A stretch of 64,000 nt of DNA from Paenibacillus sp. OVF10 (GTDB lineage: Bacteria; Bacillota; Bacilli; Paenibacillales; Paenibacillaceae). The stretch spans positions 5,952,001 to 6,016,000 of the forward strand of contig CP094668.1 of the NCBI GenBank assembly GCA_022836915.1, written 5' to 3'. Made by a program: the position numbers and the translations under genes. Under the pieces are notes generated by a model, which saw only the letters and a list, made by a program, of their open reading frames with translations, ran no database searches and was not told where the DNA came from. Below are positions 47,643 through 57,703 of the stretch, in pieces; the first letter of the stretch is position 1; each line of letters starts with the position of its first letter.

Positions 47643-49121
47643 TTAAAGTTTATTCTCAACGGAAGAAGCCTGGTGATCCGAGACTAAGTCATTCAGGTTC
47701 ACAATCAGTTGTTCCAGTTCTCCGAAACTTTCCACCATCTTCTGTGTCAGGTTACGTTGTTCTTCCATACTCGCCAGAATCTCTTCTGTCGCTGCACTGG
47801 ATTGCTCCGTTACACTCGAAATCTCGGAAACCTCATTCACTACTCTGGTGGAAGATTCCTTCATTGTAGCCGAACTCATCTCAATATCTGTCGCTTGATT
47901 CAACACATGCTGAGAGTTGCTGTTAATTGTACGGAACACTTCATCTGCCGTTTGCACACTGTCTCTTCCGTGTTGTAACGATAGACGAATACGTTCGAAT
48001 CGATCTGTCAGTGCCTGCGTCTGTCCTTTTAATCGAGACAGAATGGTTGAAATATCATTCGCAGATTGACCTGAGCTCTCGGCCAGCTTGCGTACTTCCT
48101 CTGATACAACGGCAAACCCGCGTCCATGATCGCCTGCACGAGCCGCTTCAATGGCTGCATTAAGCGCGAGCAGGTTGGTCTGAGTTGCGATATCCGCTAT
48201 GCTGTTCAGCATAAGCGTCATGGATTCACTTTCCTCATTGAACTTTCGCATGTCATTTGCAGTTGTATTGATCGTTTCATATAACTCTTGCATCTGAATA
48301 TTCAGTTGGTCCATATGTTCGCTTCCTGTTTGCGTGCTCGTTGCCATACTTGCAGACAACTCTTTCATCTGCTGGGAGTACAACGCAACGTCCTTAATAT
48401 GCCGATCCGATACAGCTAAGGATTCCGAAATGTCGGCCACACTGGTCGCCTGGAACTCAACGCCTTTGGCAACTTCACTGAATCCCAGGGTCACTTCATG
48501 GGTAATGGAACCTGTTGAATCCACCTTTTGCTTCAATTGATCCGTATAACGAGATAGTCCGCCAACAGACTCCTTAACCCGTTCAAGCATCGTTTCCACC
48601 CGGGTCCGCGACGCTTCGACCTCGCTCCATCTTTTTTCACTTTCATGAAAGAGCTTTTGGTTCAGATAGGACACCATGAACATGATTCCGCCCGTAACGG
48701 CGAACAGCCCTACGTTGATTGCATTAGTCACAAACTGATCCTGAGTCGTTGTAGGAATAATCACAAGTTGAAGAATGTTGTTCGCAAGCATAACCGAAAA
48801 TCCGATGACAAATAATTTTTTATTTGGATAAATAAGCAGGATCGAAGAGATGAGAATGGCAAGCAGCGGTTCAACACTTCCCCATCCGGCGAATACCCCA
48901 CACAACGAGATCAGCACAGTGTTCACCCAAGGAATTAGATGGATGTGCTTCTTTTTGGCGTTTGCATAAGCGAGCCATATTCCATACAAGATCACAACAC
49001 CGTTGGAAATAAATAATTTGGGCTCAATTAAAGCTACAGAAAATCCTACAATTAATACAACCCATAGAATGATGCTGATGATCTTGTTCCGTTTCCATAT
49101 AATTTCGTCAATACGATTCAT
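47643..49121 (-). CDS. Methyl-accepting chemotaxis protein, multi-helix membrane sensor
   Basis: 492 residues. Six predicted membrane helices in the first 165 residues replace the usual periplasmic sensor (IISIILWVVLIVGFSVALI..., LAILISSILLIY..., GLFAVTGGIMFMVSYLNQ). No HAMP domain is obvious; a long coiled coil with the tip QTNLLALNAAIEAARAGDHGRGFAVVSEEVRKLAE follows. It may sense a membrane-linked signal such as energy state or a lipophilic ligand. I prefer the ATG at 49121 (MNRIDEIIW), with AAAGGACGGGG upstream, to the ATG at 49178. No operon partners are visible. Confidence 0.9.
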   Translation of the reverse strand: MNRIDEIIWKRNKIISIILWVVLIVGFSVALIEPKLFISNGVVILYGIWLAYANAKKKHIHLIPWVNTVLISLCGVFAGWGSVEPLLAILISSILLIYPNKKLFVIGFSVMLANNILQLVIIPTTTQDQFVTNAINVGLFAVTGGIMFMVSYLNQKLFHESEKRWSEVEASRTRVETMLERVKESVGGLSRYTDQLKQKVDSTGSITHEVTLGFSEVAKGVEFQATSVADISESLAVSDRHIKDVALYSQQMKELSASMATSTQTGSEHMDQLNIQMQELYETINTTANDMRKFNEESESMTLMLNSIADIATQTNLLALNAAIEAARAGDHGRGFAVVSEEVRKLAESSGQSANDISTILSRLKGQTQALTDRFERIRLSLQHGRDSVQTADEVFRTINSNSQHVLNQATDIEMSSATMKESSTRVVNEVSEISSVTEQSSAATEEILASMEEQRNLTQKMVESFGELEQLIVNLNDLVSDHQASSVENKL

Positions 49122-49353
49122 GCATACCCCGTCCTTTAGATAAAATAACTTGCGATTGTAGGGCATACTCGCACTCACACCGGCCTCTTTATGGTTTTCT
49201 ACCGTGCATATTTCGACGCAACGCTCAGGCCACCGCCATAGTACAATGTTACTTCACAAACATGAAAGCAGCGCTACATTATGTATATCGGTATTCCGGA
49301 TATAAATTTAAATATTTACTTTTAATTAATGTGCTTCCATATAAAAAAAACAT

Positions 49354-49398
49354 AAAAAGCCCTTCTTATACGCTGTTACGTACAAGAAAGGCTTCTTG
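49354..49398 (-). terminator. Terminator after pectate lyase gene
   Basis: AAAAAGCCCTTCTT and AAGAAAGGCTTCTT are imperfect inverted arms directly downstream of the pectate lyase stop. Apart from this, 49122-49427 shows only AT-rich sequence. Confidence 0.6.
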
Positions 49399-49427
49399 GT
49401 TACGCTAATAAACATGAATACATGGTC

Positions 49428-50471
49428 TTATTTTCCGAATACAAGTGTTGTATTGGAGGAACCTGCATACTTGGTGACGAACTCACGCGCATAGCTGGCA
49501 CTCTCTACCTGATAACTGTAATTGGAGCTTGGTCTCCAGTTCGTTTTAGGAGAAGTCGGACTATTAAGCGCTGGTGTACTTCCCGTATCCGTAAACTCAC
49601 CTTTTCCTTTGTCATCTAAGATGCCACCCTTTTCAGCGCCAGCACCAAAGTAGTTGTTTTCAGAATAAATCCGTGCTTTTTCACCAATTGTGATGGCCTG
49701 ATTAAAGTTGTTTGCATAGTTGTTTTTGAGATGGAAGTAACCATATCTTAAAAGTCCAGGACCACGTACATATAAATTTTCGAAGTAATTATTGGACATC
49801 GTCACATGAGGTACTCCATTGTAACTGCTGTTACCATCATTCGGATGACCCAAGATGACGCCATACTTATGGTTCGCAAATTTGGAATTGCTAATCGTAA
49901 TATAGTCGGCGCGATCGCCAATATACAGAAGTTTGTCCAGATCACTACCGCCAGAGCTGTAGCTGTGACCAGCAAACGTCACATGATCAATCCAGTAATT
50001 GGAGCCTGAAGTGATATACATCTGGATATCATCATTGGCATTAATATTGGAAGCGTGTTCAAAAGTCAGATTCTGAAAAATCACATTGCTTGAACTGCTT
50101 GTGGATCTGAAATGAATATTCGTTAATGTATGTTTGCCAAAGGAACCTACAAGTGTCTTGTTCGCTCCGAATTCAACCTTTTGTAGCGTGGAGGAAGAAA
50201 TATTCTGTTCAACGACGACAATCTTGGCTGTAGAGCCTGCCATATGTGTTCTCAAGTCATTAAGATTACTAACGTAAACCACCTGGCCGTTCTTGCCACC
50301 TGTCGTAGCTGACTTGGATACACCATTTTCATTCTTGGCACTGCCTGCAAAACCAGTCAACCCATTCGTACCTGTGTTTGGATAACTGGCCGCACCATAT
50401 GTAGACGGGGCTGTGGAGACAGTTAACAACAATAGAGTTACAGCGAGTAAAAGCATCGAAAATTTCTTCAA
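49428..50471 (-). CDS. Pectate lyase, polysaccharide lyase family 1
   Basis: 347 residues, secreted (LKKFSMLLLAVTLLLLTVSTAPSTYGAA). A right-handed beta-helix with the PL1 hallmarks NYWIDHVTF and VRGPGLLRYGYFHLKNNYANNF, the second carrying the catalytic arginine pattern RxPxxR; calcium-binding aspartates lie in SDLDKLLYIGDRADYITIS. It cleaves pectin or polygalacturonate by beta-elimination. The TTG start at 50471 has AAAGGATGG about 10 bases upstream; the longer ATG at 50564 adds non-signal sequence. It is monocistronic. No cre or RAT element was seen upstream. Confidence 0.92.
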   Translation of the reverse strand: MKKFSMLLLAVTLLLLTVSTAPSTYGAASYPNTGTNGLTGFAGSAKNENGVSKSATTGGKNGQVVYVSNLNDLRTHMAGSTAKIVVVEQNISSSTLQKVEFGANKTLVGSFGKHTLTNIHFRSTSSSSNVIFQNLTFEHASNINANDDIQMYITSGSNYWIDHVTFAGHSYSSGGSDLDKLLYIGDRADYITISNSKFANHKYGVILGHPNDGNSSYNGVPHVTMSNNYFENLYVRGPGLLRYGYFHLKNNYANNFNQAITIGEKARIYSENNYFGAGAEKGGILDDKGKGEFTDTGSTPALNSPTSPKTNWRPSSNYSYQVESASYAREFVTKYAGSSNTTLVFGK

Positions 50472-50637
50472 AATTTCACCATCCTTTATAATATTATCCT
50501 CAAATACAACTCGATTATATCGTGTAACTTTGGCTGTGACAATACAAAAATTGCAAAAAGACAATTATTATCATTTTTATGCAACAGCAGATCAGATATA
50601 GTGAAAAAACGTAAAACCAGGCCATTTTTTCACACAA

Positions 50638-50666
50638 AATAGAGCCGCTAATTAGCGGCTCTATTA
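50638..50666 (-). terminator. Terminator after AraC gene
   Basis: AATAGAGCCGCTAA / TTAGCGGCTCTATT, a perfect palindromic stem with almost no loop. Confidence 0.75.
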
Positions 50667-50761
50667 ACGAGTACTATGTGATACAACTAGGAACTGATCT
50701 GCCCTCGGATCAGTTCCTGAAGCCTCTGACGAAAAACCATTCGTTTGCGGATAATAATATG

Positions 50762-51604
50762 TCACGACTTCTGATAGCTGCGTCGGAAGGCGCCAGGTGT
50801 AAGTCGTTCCAGCTTCTTGAAGATGGCTCCATAATAGCTGGTCGATTCGAAACCGACTTGACGAGCAATATCCTCCATCCCGCGCTGCACATTGTCAAGC
50901 AGCAGTTCCTTGCTCTTGTTGACTCTTACCTGATTAACATAGCTGATGGGACGAAGACCTGTCGTCTTCTTAAACAAATGACAGAAATATTCTGGTGTGA
51001 CACAGATCAATCCAGCCAGCGTTGGCAAAGTAATCTCTTCAGCATAATGCTGTTCAATATAGTCCAGAACCGGCTTTATTCGCTCATACTGCTGCCCGAC
51101 GGTATCGCTGCCCTCGACAGATACGCGTTGAATAATCTCTGTCAATAAGGTATAGAGGACAGCGGAGCAGGCGTAATTGCTTAATGTCTGCTCTTGTGGT
51201 GTTAAGGCAGCTTGCAGCAGCTCCCGCATTCGGGATAGAAGGTATTCAGGCTGTGCAAGCGTGTATACGCATGTGTCGACAATGCCCACGGTTTCAAACA
51301 AGTTTGCTGACCCGTTGCCATCGAAAATGATCCAGTCGACTTCCCAACTGTCGGATAGCGCATAGTATTCGTGCTTCTGTCCAGGGAATAACAGAATGCC
51401 CATACCTGGCTTGACGATATGTTCCGTTTCACTTAGCTTGAGCTTACCCACACCGCTGCGGCATTGTATCCACTGATAATCCTCAATGCCTTGGTCTCGG
51501 CGGATATGCTCCTGTTCATGATGCAGGCCGATGCCAAGTAAATAAAAAGGGAGCAGCTTGTCTCGGGCAGATAACACCGGGAAATTACGATTGGGATGAG
51601 GCAT
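50762..51604 (-). CDS. AraC family regulator, probable GH42 activator
   Basis: 280 residues. The N-terminal cupin sensor region (GVGKLKLSETEHIVKPGMGILLFPGQKHEYYALSDSWEVDWIIFDG) is typical of sugar-sensing AraC proteins. The C-terminal double helix-turn-helix reads EEITLPTLAGLICVTPEYFCHLFKKTTGLRPISYVNQVRVNKSKELLLDNVQRGMEDIARQVGFESTSYYGAIFKKLERLTPGAFRR. It is divergent from the GH42 gene with 114 bases between, so it most likely activates that gene in response to a galactoside. Confidence 0.9.
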   Translation of the reverse strand: MPHPNRNFPVLSARDKLLPFYLLGIGLHHEQEHIRRDQGIEDYQWIQCRSGVGKLKLSETEHIVKPGMGILLFPGQKHEYYALSDSWEVDWIIFDGNGSANLFETVGIVDTCVYTLAQPEYLLSRMRELLQAALTPQEQTLSNYACSAVLYTLLTEIIQRVSVEGSDTVGQQYERIKPVLDYIEQHYAEEITLPTLAGLICVTPEYFCHLFKKTTGLRPISYVNQVRVNKSKELLLDNVQRGMEDIARQVGFESTSYYGAIFKKLERLTPGAFRRSYQKS

Positions 51605-51718
51605 ACGACTAACTCTCCTGATCTTAATATTGTTATATCATATTAATAATTTAAGATATTCACTCGAATTAATATAACATATAATCGCAATATATTGATA
51701 AATAAAGGAGATCACAGG

Positions 51719-53701
51719 ATGACAATTAAGATAGGAATTGATTATTATCCAGAGCAATGGACCCCGGAGTTATGGGAGAAAGATGCCATACTTATGCAAC
51801 AGACAGGGGTTGCTGTTGTGCGAATGGCAGAGTTCGCCTGGAGCCGAATGGAACCGACTGAGGGTAATTATCAGTTTGAATGGCTGGATGCGGCTATAGA
51901 AGTATTCGCTTCGCGCGGCATGGAAATTGTGTTATGCACCCCCACCAATACCCCGCCAAACTGGATGACAACCCGTTATCCGGATGTGCTGCCCATGGAT
52001 GAACAACGCCACATCATTCGGCCAGGTGTGCGTGGACATCGTTGCAACAACAGCCCTTCCTTGAGAATGCTGGGCTCCAAATTTGTGGAAGCGATATCAC
52101 AGCGCTATAGTAAGCATCCCGCCGTCATAGGCTGGCAAATCGATAACGAGATGCACTACCAGGAATGCCATTGTGATACATGTAATCGTTCATTTGTCGC
52201 TTGGCTTCAAAAGCGTTATTCCAATCTGGAGGAGTTGAACCGGGAGTGGGGAACGGTCGTCTGGAGTGGTGAGTACAGCAGCTGGGCTGAGGTAACAACA
52301 CCACTCGGTGCCAGCAAACCGATGAATCCTTCCTATCTTCTGGAGTACAAACGATTTTGTTCTGACAGCGTAGGCTATCTGCTGGGATGGCAGCTTGAGA
52401 TTTTACGCCGTAACTGTCCAGGCCAATTTGTGACGCATAACATGTGGCAGTATCCGAATAGCCTGGACTATTATGATATGCACAACGAATTGGACTTCGT
52501 CTCTGTTGATTATTATCCGAATGAGCTGTATCGCGATTATGGCGATCGGTTTCCGAGGAACGGAGCGCTTACGTTGGACTTGGTTCGCGGTATCAAACGC
52601 CGCAATTTCTGGGTAATGGAACAGCTCAGCGGAGCACAGGGCGCCTGGATGCCGATTCAGCGCACCCCGTATCCTGGACTGATCCGAGCTCGCTCCTGGC
52701 AGACAATCGCTCGCGGTGCAGATATGGTCGTCCATTTCCGCTGGCGGAGTGCAACCGTCGGAGCCGAACAATTCTGGCATGGGCTGATCGACCACAGCAA
52801 TGTTCCTGGACGCAGGTTCAGGGAGTTCGCGGAGCTTACTCGCGAGGTGAACCAGTTAGGAGAACTGCTGGCCGACTCGACCATTGTTACCCAAGTTGCG
52901 ATTCTGCATTCGCATGATCAGCATACGGCGCTTTCCCTTCAGCCGCAGGCGGAAGGAGGAATGCACTATATAGACAACCTGTCCTCAATGCATAATGCAT
53001 TTCTAAAAATGGGCGTAGGTACAGACGTTATCAATTGGACCGAGGAGCTCGATGGGTACAAGCTGGTCGTTGTCCCTTCCCTCTTCCTGTTAAGTGAAGA
53101 AGTAGCACAACGACTGGAGCGATTCGCAGCTAAAGGGGGACGGTTGTCCTCACCAATCGGACTGGTGTGAAGAACATGAGGAATGTATGTGAGATGCTGC
53201 CTCTGCCGGGGCTACTGGCAGAAGCGGCGGGTGTTGTCGTAAGTGAATATGATGCCATCGGCAGCAGTGAGCATCGGATACGGAACGCGGAGGGCAAGAC
53301 ATTCGCTGCGAAGCAATGGTGCGATTTACTGGAACTGCGAGGCGCAGAGCCGATCGCCTGGTATGACAACGACTTTTACGAGGGTGTACCGGCGGTTACT
53401 GTCAATAAGTTTGGTGAAGGTGAAGTGTATTATGTCGGCACTTGGCCCGAGCCATCGTATTTCTATCAGCTGTTTGAAGGCATATTGAAGGAAAAGGATT
53501 TGGCGCCCAAAATCCAGTTGCCGGAAGGTGTCGAGCTGTCGATTCGAACGAAGGGGAGCAAAATTTCCTCTTCCTGATCAATTTGATGAATGAGCAACGA
53601 GAGATTACGCTGGACGTTCCTTATCGCAGCTTGTTGAACAGCGCGAGGTTGGATCAGAAGTTGACCCTTCCAGCTCTGGGAGTAGATATTTTAACTGTAT
53701 A
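51719..53701 (+). CDS. Beta-galactosidase, GH family 42 (two frame breaks)
   Basis: About 661 residues when restored. GIDYYPEQW opens the catalytic barrel, the acid/base glutamate is in WQIDNEMHYQECHCDTC, which also holds the zinc-site cysteines, and the nucleophile glutamate is in NFWVMEQLSGAQGAW. It is a cytoplasmic enzyme (no signal) that hydrolyses beta-galactosides such as galacto-oligosaccharides from plant galactan. Breaks lie in G5 53135-53139 and G4 53553-53556. One base added at each gives KGGTVVLTNRTGVKNMRNVCEM and TKGEQNFLFLINLMNEQREITLDVPY, ending LGVDILTV. AAAGGAG lies 8 bases before the ATG at 51719. Confidence 0.9.
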
Positions 53702-53721
53702 AGATCAGCCGTTTTCATATT

Positions 53722-53769
53722 TAAAAAGGGATGTCTCACAAGGCTTACGACCTTCAGGGACATCCCTTC
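53722..53769. terminator. Bidirectional terminator
   Basis: AAGGGATGTC / GGACATCCCTT outer stem with inner AAGG/CCTT, between convergent GH42 and DUF4179 genes. Confidence 0.85.
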
Positions 53770-53825
53770 TCTGCTTTCACTAACATCCACCTAATCTGAA
53801 TAAGAGTATTTCCAGTTAGTTCATC

Positions 53826-54967
53826 TTATTTGATTTTGATTTCCAGTTCATCCTTCTTGGCTTCTTGTAAATCATCGTAGACCTTATCTGGTTTGCCACG
53901 AAGTATTAATATCATTGACTCCGGATTGTCCAGCAGATTGCTGCTGAAAGAATACATCATTCCGTCTTCCGTTCCGCTCCCGCCTACCATGGATAACTTG
54001 GTCTGCTTCCCATTCCTGGAGGTCGAAATGATCTCGATAGGCCAAACGACCTCGCTGATCGACAACTTCGTTTTGTAATCAATCTCTTGATCAGGTGCAT
54101 GGACAAATTTGACCCGAGTTACTAGCGGAGACATCTCCACCTCCGACAATAAGACCTCATAGCCTCCAAGAGTAAAAGTCCGATTAACGTTAATGACTTC
54201 CGTTTTGGGGATAGAAAACTTAGGATCAAGAGGAAAAGAAAGATTCATTTTTTGGAAAATTTATATTTTCGTTCTTTCTCCCCGTTGTCTGCATAATTCA
54301 CCACATCTGGTACAACTGAGGACAGCTGGAATTGTAGATTCACTTGCTCAGGCAGCGGTTTATTTCGACTTCGCTCAATTGTATTCCGGCCATAAATGGT
54401 ATGTTTATCATTCGAGAAATGCACCCCTCCTATATTTCCGTTATCAAGGACATAACCTGTTCTTGCATCCGTCATCTTGGTATTGACTATCGAATACATC
54501 TCTTGCGAAGCATCCGTTCTAGCGGTATACAATACCGTTATCCTGTTCTCATCTGCCAGAACCGCATTCACGGTAAACTGATATATGCCCGATGTAACCG
54601 TCCGATCCACGAGTTGCACATAACCATTATTGAGCGTTGAAGTAATCGTAGCACGGTCCATATCCGAAGTTAGCAGGCCACGGAAGGGCTCTAGAACTCC
54701 CCAATGGGTTACAGGCTCAGTATATGTTGCCGGTTGTTGCCCATAGTTTCCAAGCGGGCCTATAAGAAACCAACCTGCAGCCAGAACCGTGACCAGCACT
54801 GCCGTGATCCATTTGACACGAAAGGTCCTACCTGATCGTTTTGTTCTGCCCTTTGCGAGACCACGTTGAATTGCAGCAGTCGTGTCCGCCGGATTCCAGT
54901 GCTGCTTCTCTCTCTTCACCTGATATGCATCTGCAAGAAGTGCTTTTTCCTCCCGGTTAGTGGTCAT
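53826..54967 (-). CDS. DUF4179-type membrane anti-sigma-like protein (one frame break)
   Basis: About 380 residues when restored. It has a cytoplasmic N-terminus, one membrane helix (ITAVLVTVLAAGWFLIGPLG, about 52-71) and a large extracytoplasmic beta-rich region, the layout of DUF4179/DUF5643 proteins paired with ECF sigma factors. It probably holds the sigma factor at the membrane. The frame breaks at the T6 run (forward) 54248-54253; one added base gives KYKFSKKMNLSFPLDPKFSIPK. Its ATG overlaps the end of the sigma gene by 11 bases. Confidence 0.85.
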
Positions 54968-55505
54968 GCCAATCCCTCCTGTTCTTCATCAACTTGCGCA
55001 ACTGCTGGAGTCCCTTGTGCTGCCAGGTCTTGATCGTCCCTTCCGGTTTGCCGAGGATGGAGGCAATATCCGTCAGTGTCATGTCGTTATAATATTTCAG
55101 CAATAATACATGGCGATATTTCGGTTTCACCTTTTGCAAAAGAGATTCCATAACAATTCGGTTATCATCGACACTGATCATCCAAGATGCCGGAATGCTG
55201 TCCTCCAGATTCTCCTTCGCCAGAGGTGTTGCCCGCTTGCGGCGCCTCTGTTCATCAATGCAGACATAGATCAGAATCCGAATGATCCAAGACTTGAACG
55301 CCTTCTCATTGTTCAGCGTACGACGCTTGATCCAAGCTCGGCACGTCATCTCCTGTACCGCTTCCAGCGCATCTTGCTGGTTACGCAGGTAGCTGTAGGC
55401 AATAGAAATGAGCGTATCTTGATGTTCCATAATGGATCGTACAAATGCCGTCTCGTCTTCGGTCTGCACATAGATCCTCTGGTTCATCTCTGCTTTTGTT
55501 TCCAC
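54957..55505 (-). CDS. ECF RNA polymerase sigma factor
   Basis: 182 residues with sigma region 2 (VRSIMEHQDTLISIAYSYLRNQQDALEAVQEMTCRAWIKRRTLNNEKAFKSWIIRILIYVCIDEQRRRKR) and region 4 (VKPKYRHVLLLKYYNDMTLTDIASILGKPEGTIKTWQHKGLQQLRKLM). It redirects RNA polymerase to a stress regulon. I chose the GTG at 55505 with AAGGAGG 8 bases upstream; the longer frame to 55667 would add unrelated sequence. The following gene encodes its probable anti-sigma factor. Confidence 0.92.
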   Translation of the reverse strand: METKAEMNQRIYVQTEDETAFVRSIMEHQDTLISIAYSYLRNQQDALEAVQEMTCRAWIKRRTLNNEKAFKSWIIRILIYVCIDEQRRRKRATPLAKENLEDSIPASWMISVDDNRIVMESLLQKVKPKYRHVLLLKYYNDMTLTDIASILGKPEGTIKTWQHKGLQQLRKLMKNRRDWHDH

Positions 55506-55581
55506 CCCGCATCCCTCCTTCTCTCTCTTTCTGTGGTATAAGACGGGTGAGTGAAGCAAACGGTTTTTAATATTTGTTATC

Positions 55582-55616
55582 AAAAAAGCTCCGCCATCAT
55601 CATGAGGGAGCTTGAT
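55582..55616 (-). terminator. Terminator of the immunity-like gene cluster
   Basis: On the minus strand, AAGCTCCCTCATG...GCGGAGCTTTTTTG, hairpin with T6, between the last cluster gene and the sigma gene. Confidence 0.7.
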
Positions 55617-55683
55617 TACATAGCACTTCGGCCGCCGATATACTGAATTACGCACAAGCATGAACAATCCAAGATCAACTAAC

Positions 55684-55961
55684 TTACAAATTGCCGGTGA
55701 CTTCGATCCCGTCAGCCAATTGCAGATGGTTTTTCACCCAAGCTGTAAACTGATTCAAAAAGTTTCGGAATTCAGGCTCTGCAACTGCCTGTTGATCCAA
55801 CTCTGATAAAATCTCTACCCATACATCCTTCGTAATGGGATTGTCCCAGCAGGGATCAAGTGCCTTCATCTCTTCTCCAGTTCGCGGGTCAGTTAATGGA
55901 AATGCGCGATCCAATGCAGGACGAATATAGTCAAAGTCTTCATTATATATGTTTCAGGCAA
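55684..55961 (-). CDS. Small hypothetical protein, last gene of SUKH cluster (one frame break)
   Basis: About 92 residues: PETYINEDFDYIRPALDRAFPLTDPRTGEEMKALDPCWDNPITKDVWVEILSELDQQAVAEPEFRNFLNQFTAWVKNHLQLADGIEVTGNL. The frame breaks at TT (forward) 55943-55944; one added A on the coding strand joins the two parts. The start is uncertain (TTG at 55961 is one choice) because the reading frame runs directly from the stop of the gene before it. No family recognised; the size, acidity and place suggest an immunity-type protein. Confidence 0.5.
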
Positions 55962-55973
55962 ATCTCTTACCGA

Positions 55974-56303
55974 TCAGAGTTCAAACCAGATTAAACCACC
56001 ATCAACCTGCCTGGTTTCTCGCTCCATCTGATGCATCCAGCTCCGACCTTTTTCACCCCAGATATGGAACAAACAGTAGATATACAACTCCCCATCCACA
56101 ATTTCTTCTAACCCAGAGGCCTCTTCTATGCACACTTCAAGAGCTATAGGCCAGGAAGGATCTTCACGTTTCAATACAAAGCCGTTGGCTTGGTGTTCCA
56201 AACTATACACTTCGGTAAATTTTAATGAACTTGCCAAACGCTTCACGACGACTTCAGGTAAAATCGCAGGCTCCGTTGTTCTAATCCCATATTCCCAGCC
56301 CAT
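55974..56303 (-). CDS. Hypothetical protein of SUKH cluster
   Basis: 109 residues: MGWEYGIRTTEPAILPEVVVKRLASSLKF...VDGELYIYCLFHIWGEKGRSWMHQMERETRQVDGGLIWFEL. Not assigned to a family. Soluble and acidic with many tryptophans, like many bacterial immunity proteins. GAAGGAGGTTC precedes the ATG. It lies 14 bases after the SUKH gene and 12 bases before the next, so it is in the same operon. Confidence 0.65.
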   Translation of the reverse strand: MGWEYGIRTTEPAILPEVVVKRLASSLKFTEVYSLEHQANGFVLKREDPSWPIALEVCIEEASGLEEIVDGELYIYCLFHIWGEKGRSWMHQMERETRQVDGGLIWFEL

Positions 56304-56317
56304 ATGTAGAACCTCCT

Positions 56318-56965
56318 TCAGACTTCGTTCGCTCCAGATTGTTGCTTTTGTTCATGCATTTGATGGATTGAACGATCTAACCACAACTCATACCAGTCCA
56401 GAAAATGCAATCGATTCGTATTGCCCCAATACTGATCAGGATATATTCCATTTCGGTTAGCCCGGTCATCAACCCATATCTCTCCGTAGGAGGCTCCCTT
56501 AACAATCAGATTCATGGAGATGCCACAACCAAAATCACTGATGCGCAGCATACCTGCCGACCACTTTGGATCAAAATATTCGTGTTCCAGCGCATCCCAT
56601 TCCTCTTCTTCCTTGCTGTCTTCGAACCAGTCATAGTTCCAGTTCCATGATTCCGTGAATTGAAAAGGGTCCGAGATTGCATTCAGCTCATCATCATAAC
56701 CAAGCACAGCGTATACACCGTCATCCGGGTTTTCCAGACCATAATAAGGTCCTGCACCACCCGTTCCCATATGAAGAAGCCATGCCTTATACTCCTCCGG
56801 CAACTCAATTCGCCATTTCTGTTCAAATAGCGCGATATCCTTCTGCGTCCACACAGACGCCATTTCATATTTATGGTTCTCTGCGCCAAACAGGTCCAGA
56901 TCCGGGTCCAGGCTTCGAAGAGTGATCAACTTTTCACGCATCCGCTCCAGTTGTACAGTGTACAT
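56318..56965 (-). CDS. SMI1/KNR4 (SUKH) family protein
   Basis: 215 residues. The SUKH core is clear: DIALFEQKWRIELPEEYKAWLLHMGTGGAGPYYGLENPDDG, then LRISDFGCGISMNLIVKGASYGEIWVDDRANRNGIYPD and HFLDWYELWLDRSI. SUKH proteins neutralise many polymorphic toxins and also have housekeeping roles. It is cytoplasmic. AAAGGT lies upstream. It is in the middle of five co-directional genes (55684-58171). Confidence 0.85.
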   Translation of the reverse strand: MYTVQLERMREKLITLRSLDPDLDLFGAENHKYEMASVWTQKDIALFEQKWRIELPEEYKAWLLHMGTGGAGPYYGLENPDDGVYAVLGYDDELNAISDPFQFTESWNWNYDWFEDSKEEEEWDALEHEYFDPKWSAGMLRISDFGCGISMNLIVKGASYGEIWVDDRANRNGIYPDQYWGNTNRLHFLDWYELWLDRSIHQMHEQKQQSGANEV

Positions 56966-56994
56966 AATCTACCTTTCCTCCCTTCGCTACTCTA

Positions 56995-57675
56995 TTACGT
57001 TTGTTCCACGGCGTACCCGCGTTGCTGTAACTCATCCAGTGCTGCTGCCACATCTCGCTCAGGACACAACTGCTTAATCAGGCTGGCGGTCACTGGTTTT
57101 TCTTCATATATTTCAGCTACGGCTTCCAACGGCAGATCCTGCAAGTCGTAGTACCCTTTTGCCCAATCAACGTAATCTTCCGAGTTCTTCTCTATATATC
57201 CAAGTAAAAATTCCGCACCACCTCTGGCGTCCGCTTTGTCTTCCTCGGTCATCGCCAGCTGAATCCAGTTACCAACCTTCCATGACAAGTCGTTCCCTTC
57301 CTGCCATAGGCAAAAGGTCACATCTTCCATATCCAATGTTTCCTCCTGATCTCGCAGAACAGCCATCAACGTCTCCGGCACTTCATCATACATGCCCGGG
57401 TAGATCTCACCATCCTCACGAGCATGCGGACTTAAAGGTGACTCATGATCAAATCCCTTGATCAACGTGCCCGAATCCGTAAACAATACATGCAGATGAT
57501 CACCTGCGCCGTTATTGATGCTTCCCCATGCCACACCTGGCTGAAGTTTATCTTCATAATGATGAACGCGTAGCCATTCTTCCTCCGAAAAGATGATATC
57601 CAAAGCAGCAAGTATTCTCATCCGTTTACGCAGGGCATCTGCATTCATCATCGTTATCTCGTTCCAATCCTGCAT
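56995..57675 (-). CDS. Hypothetical protein of SUKH cluster
   Basis: 226 residues, acidic (GVAWGSINNGAGDHLHVLFTDSGTLIKGFDHESPLSPHAREDGEIYPGMYDEVPETLMAVLRD... FCLWQEGNDLSWKVGNWIQLAM). Its C-terminus, LIKQLCPERDVAAALDELQQRGY, looks like a small helical add-on. The pattern occurs with SUKH-type proteins in Firmicutes, but I cannot name the family with certainty. AGGAGGGATTCAT precedes the ATG. It is spaced 28-29 bases from both neighbours. Confidence 0.7.
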   Translation of the reverse strand: MQDWNEITMMNADALRKRMRILAALDIIFSEEEWLRVHHYEDKLQPGVAWGSINNGAGDHLHVLFTDSGTLIKGFDHESPLSPHAREDGEIYPGMYDEVPETLMAVLRDQEETLDMEDVTFCLWQEGNDLSWKVGNWIQLAMTEEDKADARGGAEFLLGYIEKNSEDYVDWAKGYYDLQDLPLEAVAEIYEEKPVTASLIKQLCPERDVAAALDELQQRGYAVEQT

Positions 57676-57703
57676 ATGAATCCCTCCTGTTTGTATATGT
57701 ACA

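Noticed and set aside
47153..47869. 238-codon frame across the 3' end of the second chemoreceptor and the GNAT start
   Set aside because: Spans two genes on the opposite strand and has no coding character.
50570..50584. Fur-like AATTATTATCA upstream of the pectate lyase gene
   Set aside because: Only one half-site is good (about 12 of 15 positions) in AT-rich DNA, with no iron gene nearby.
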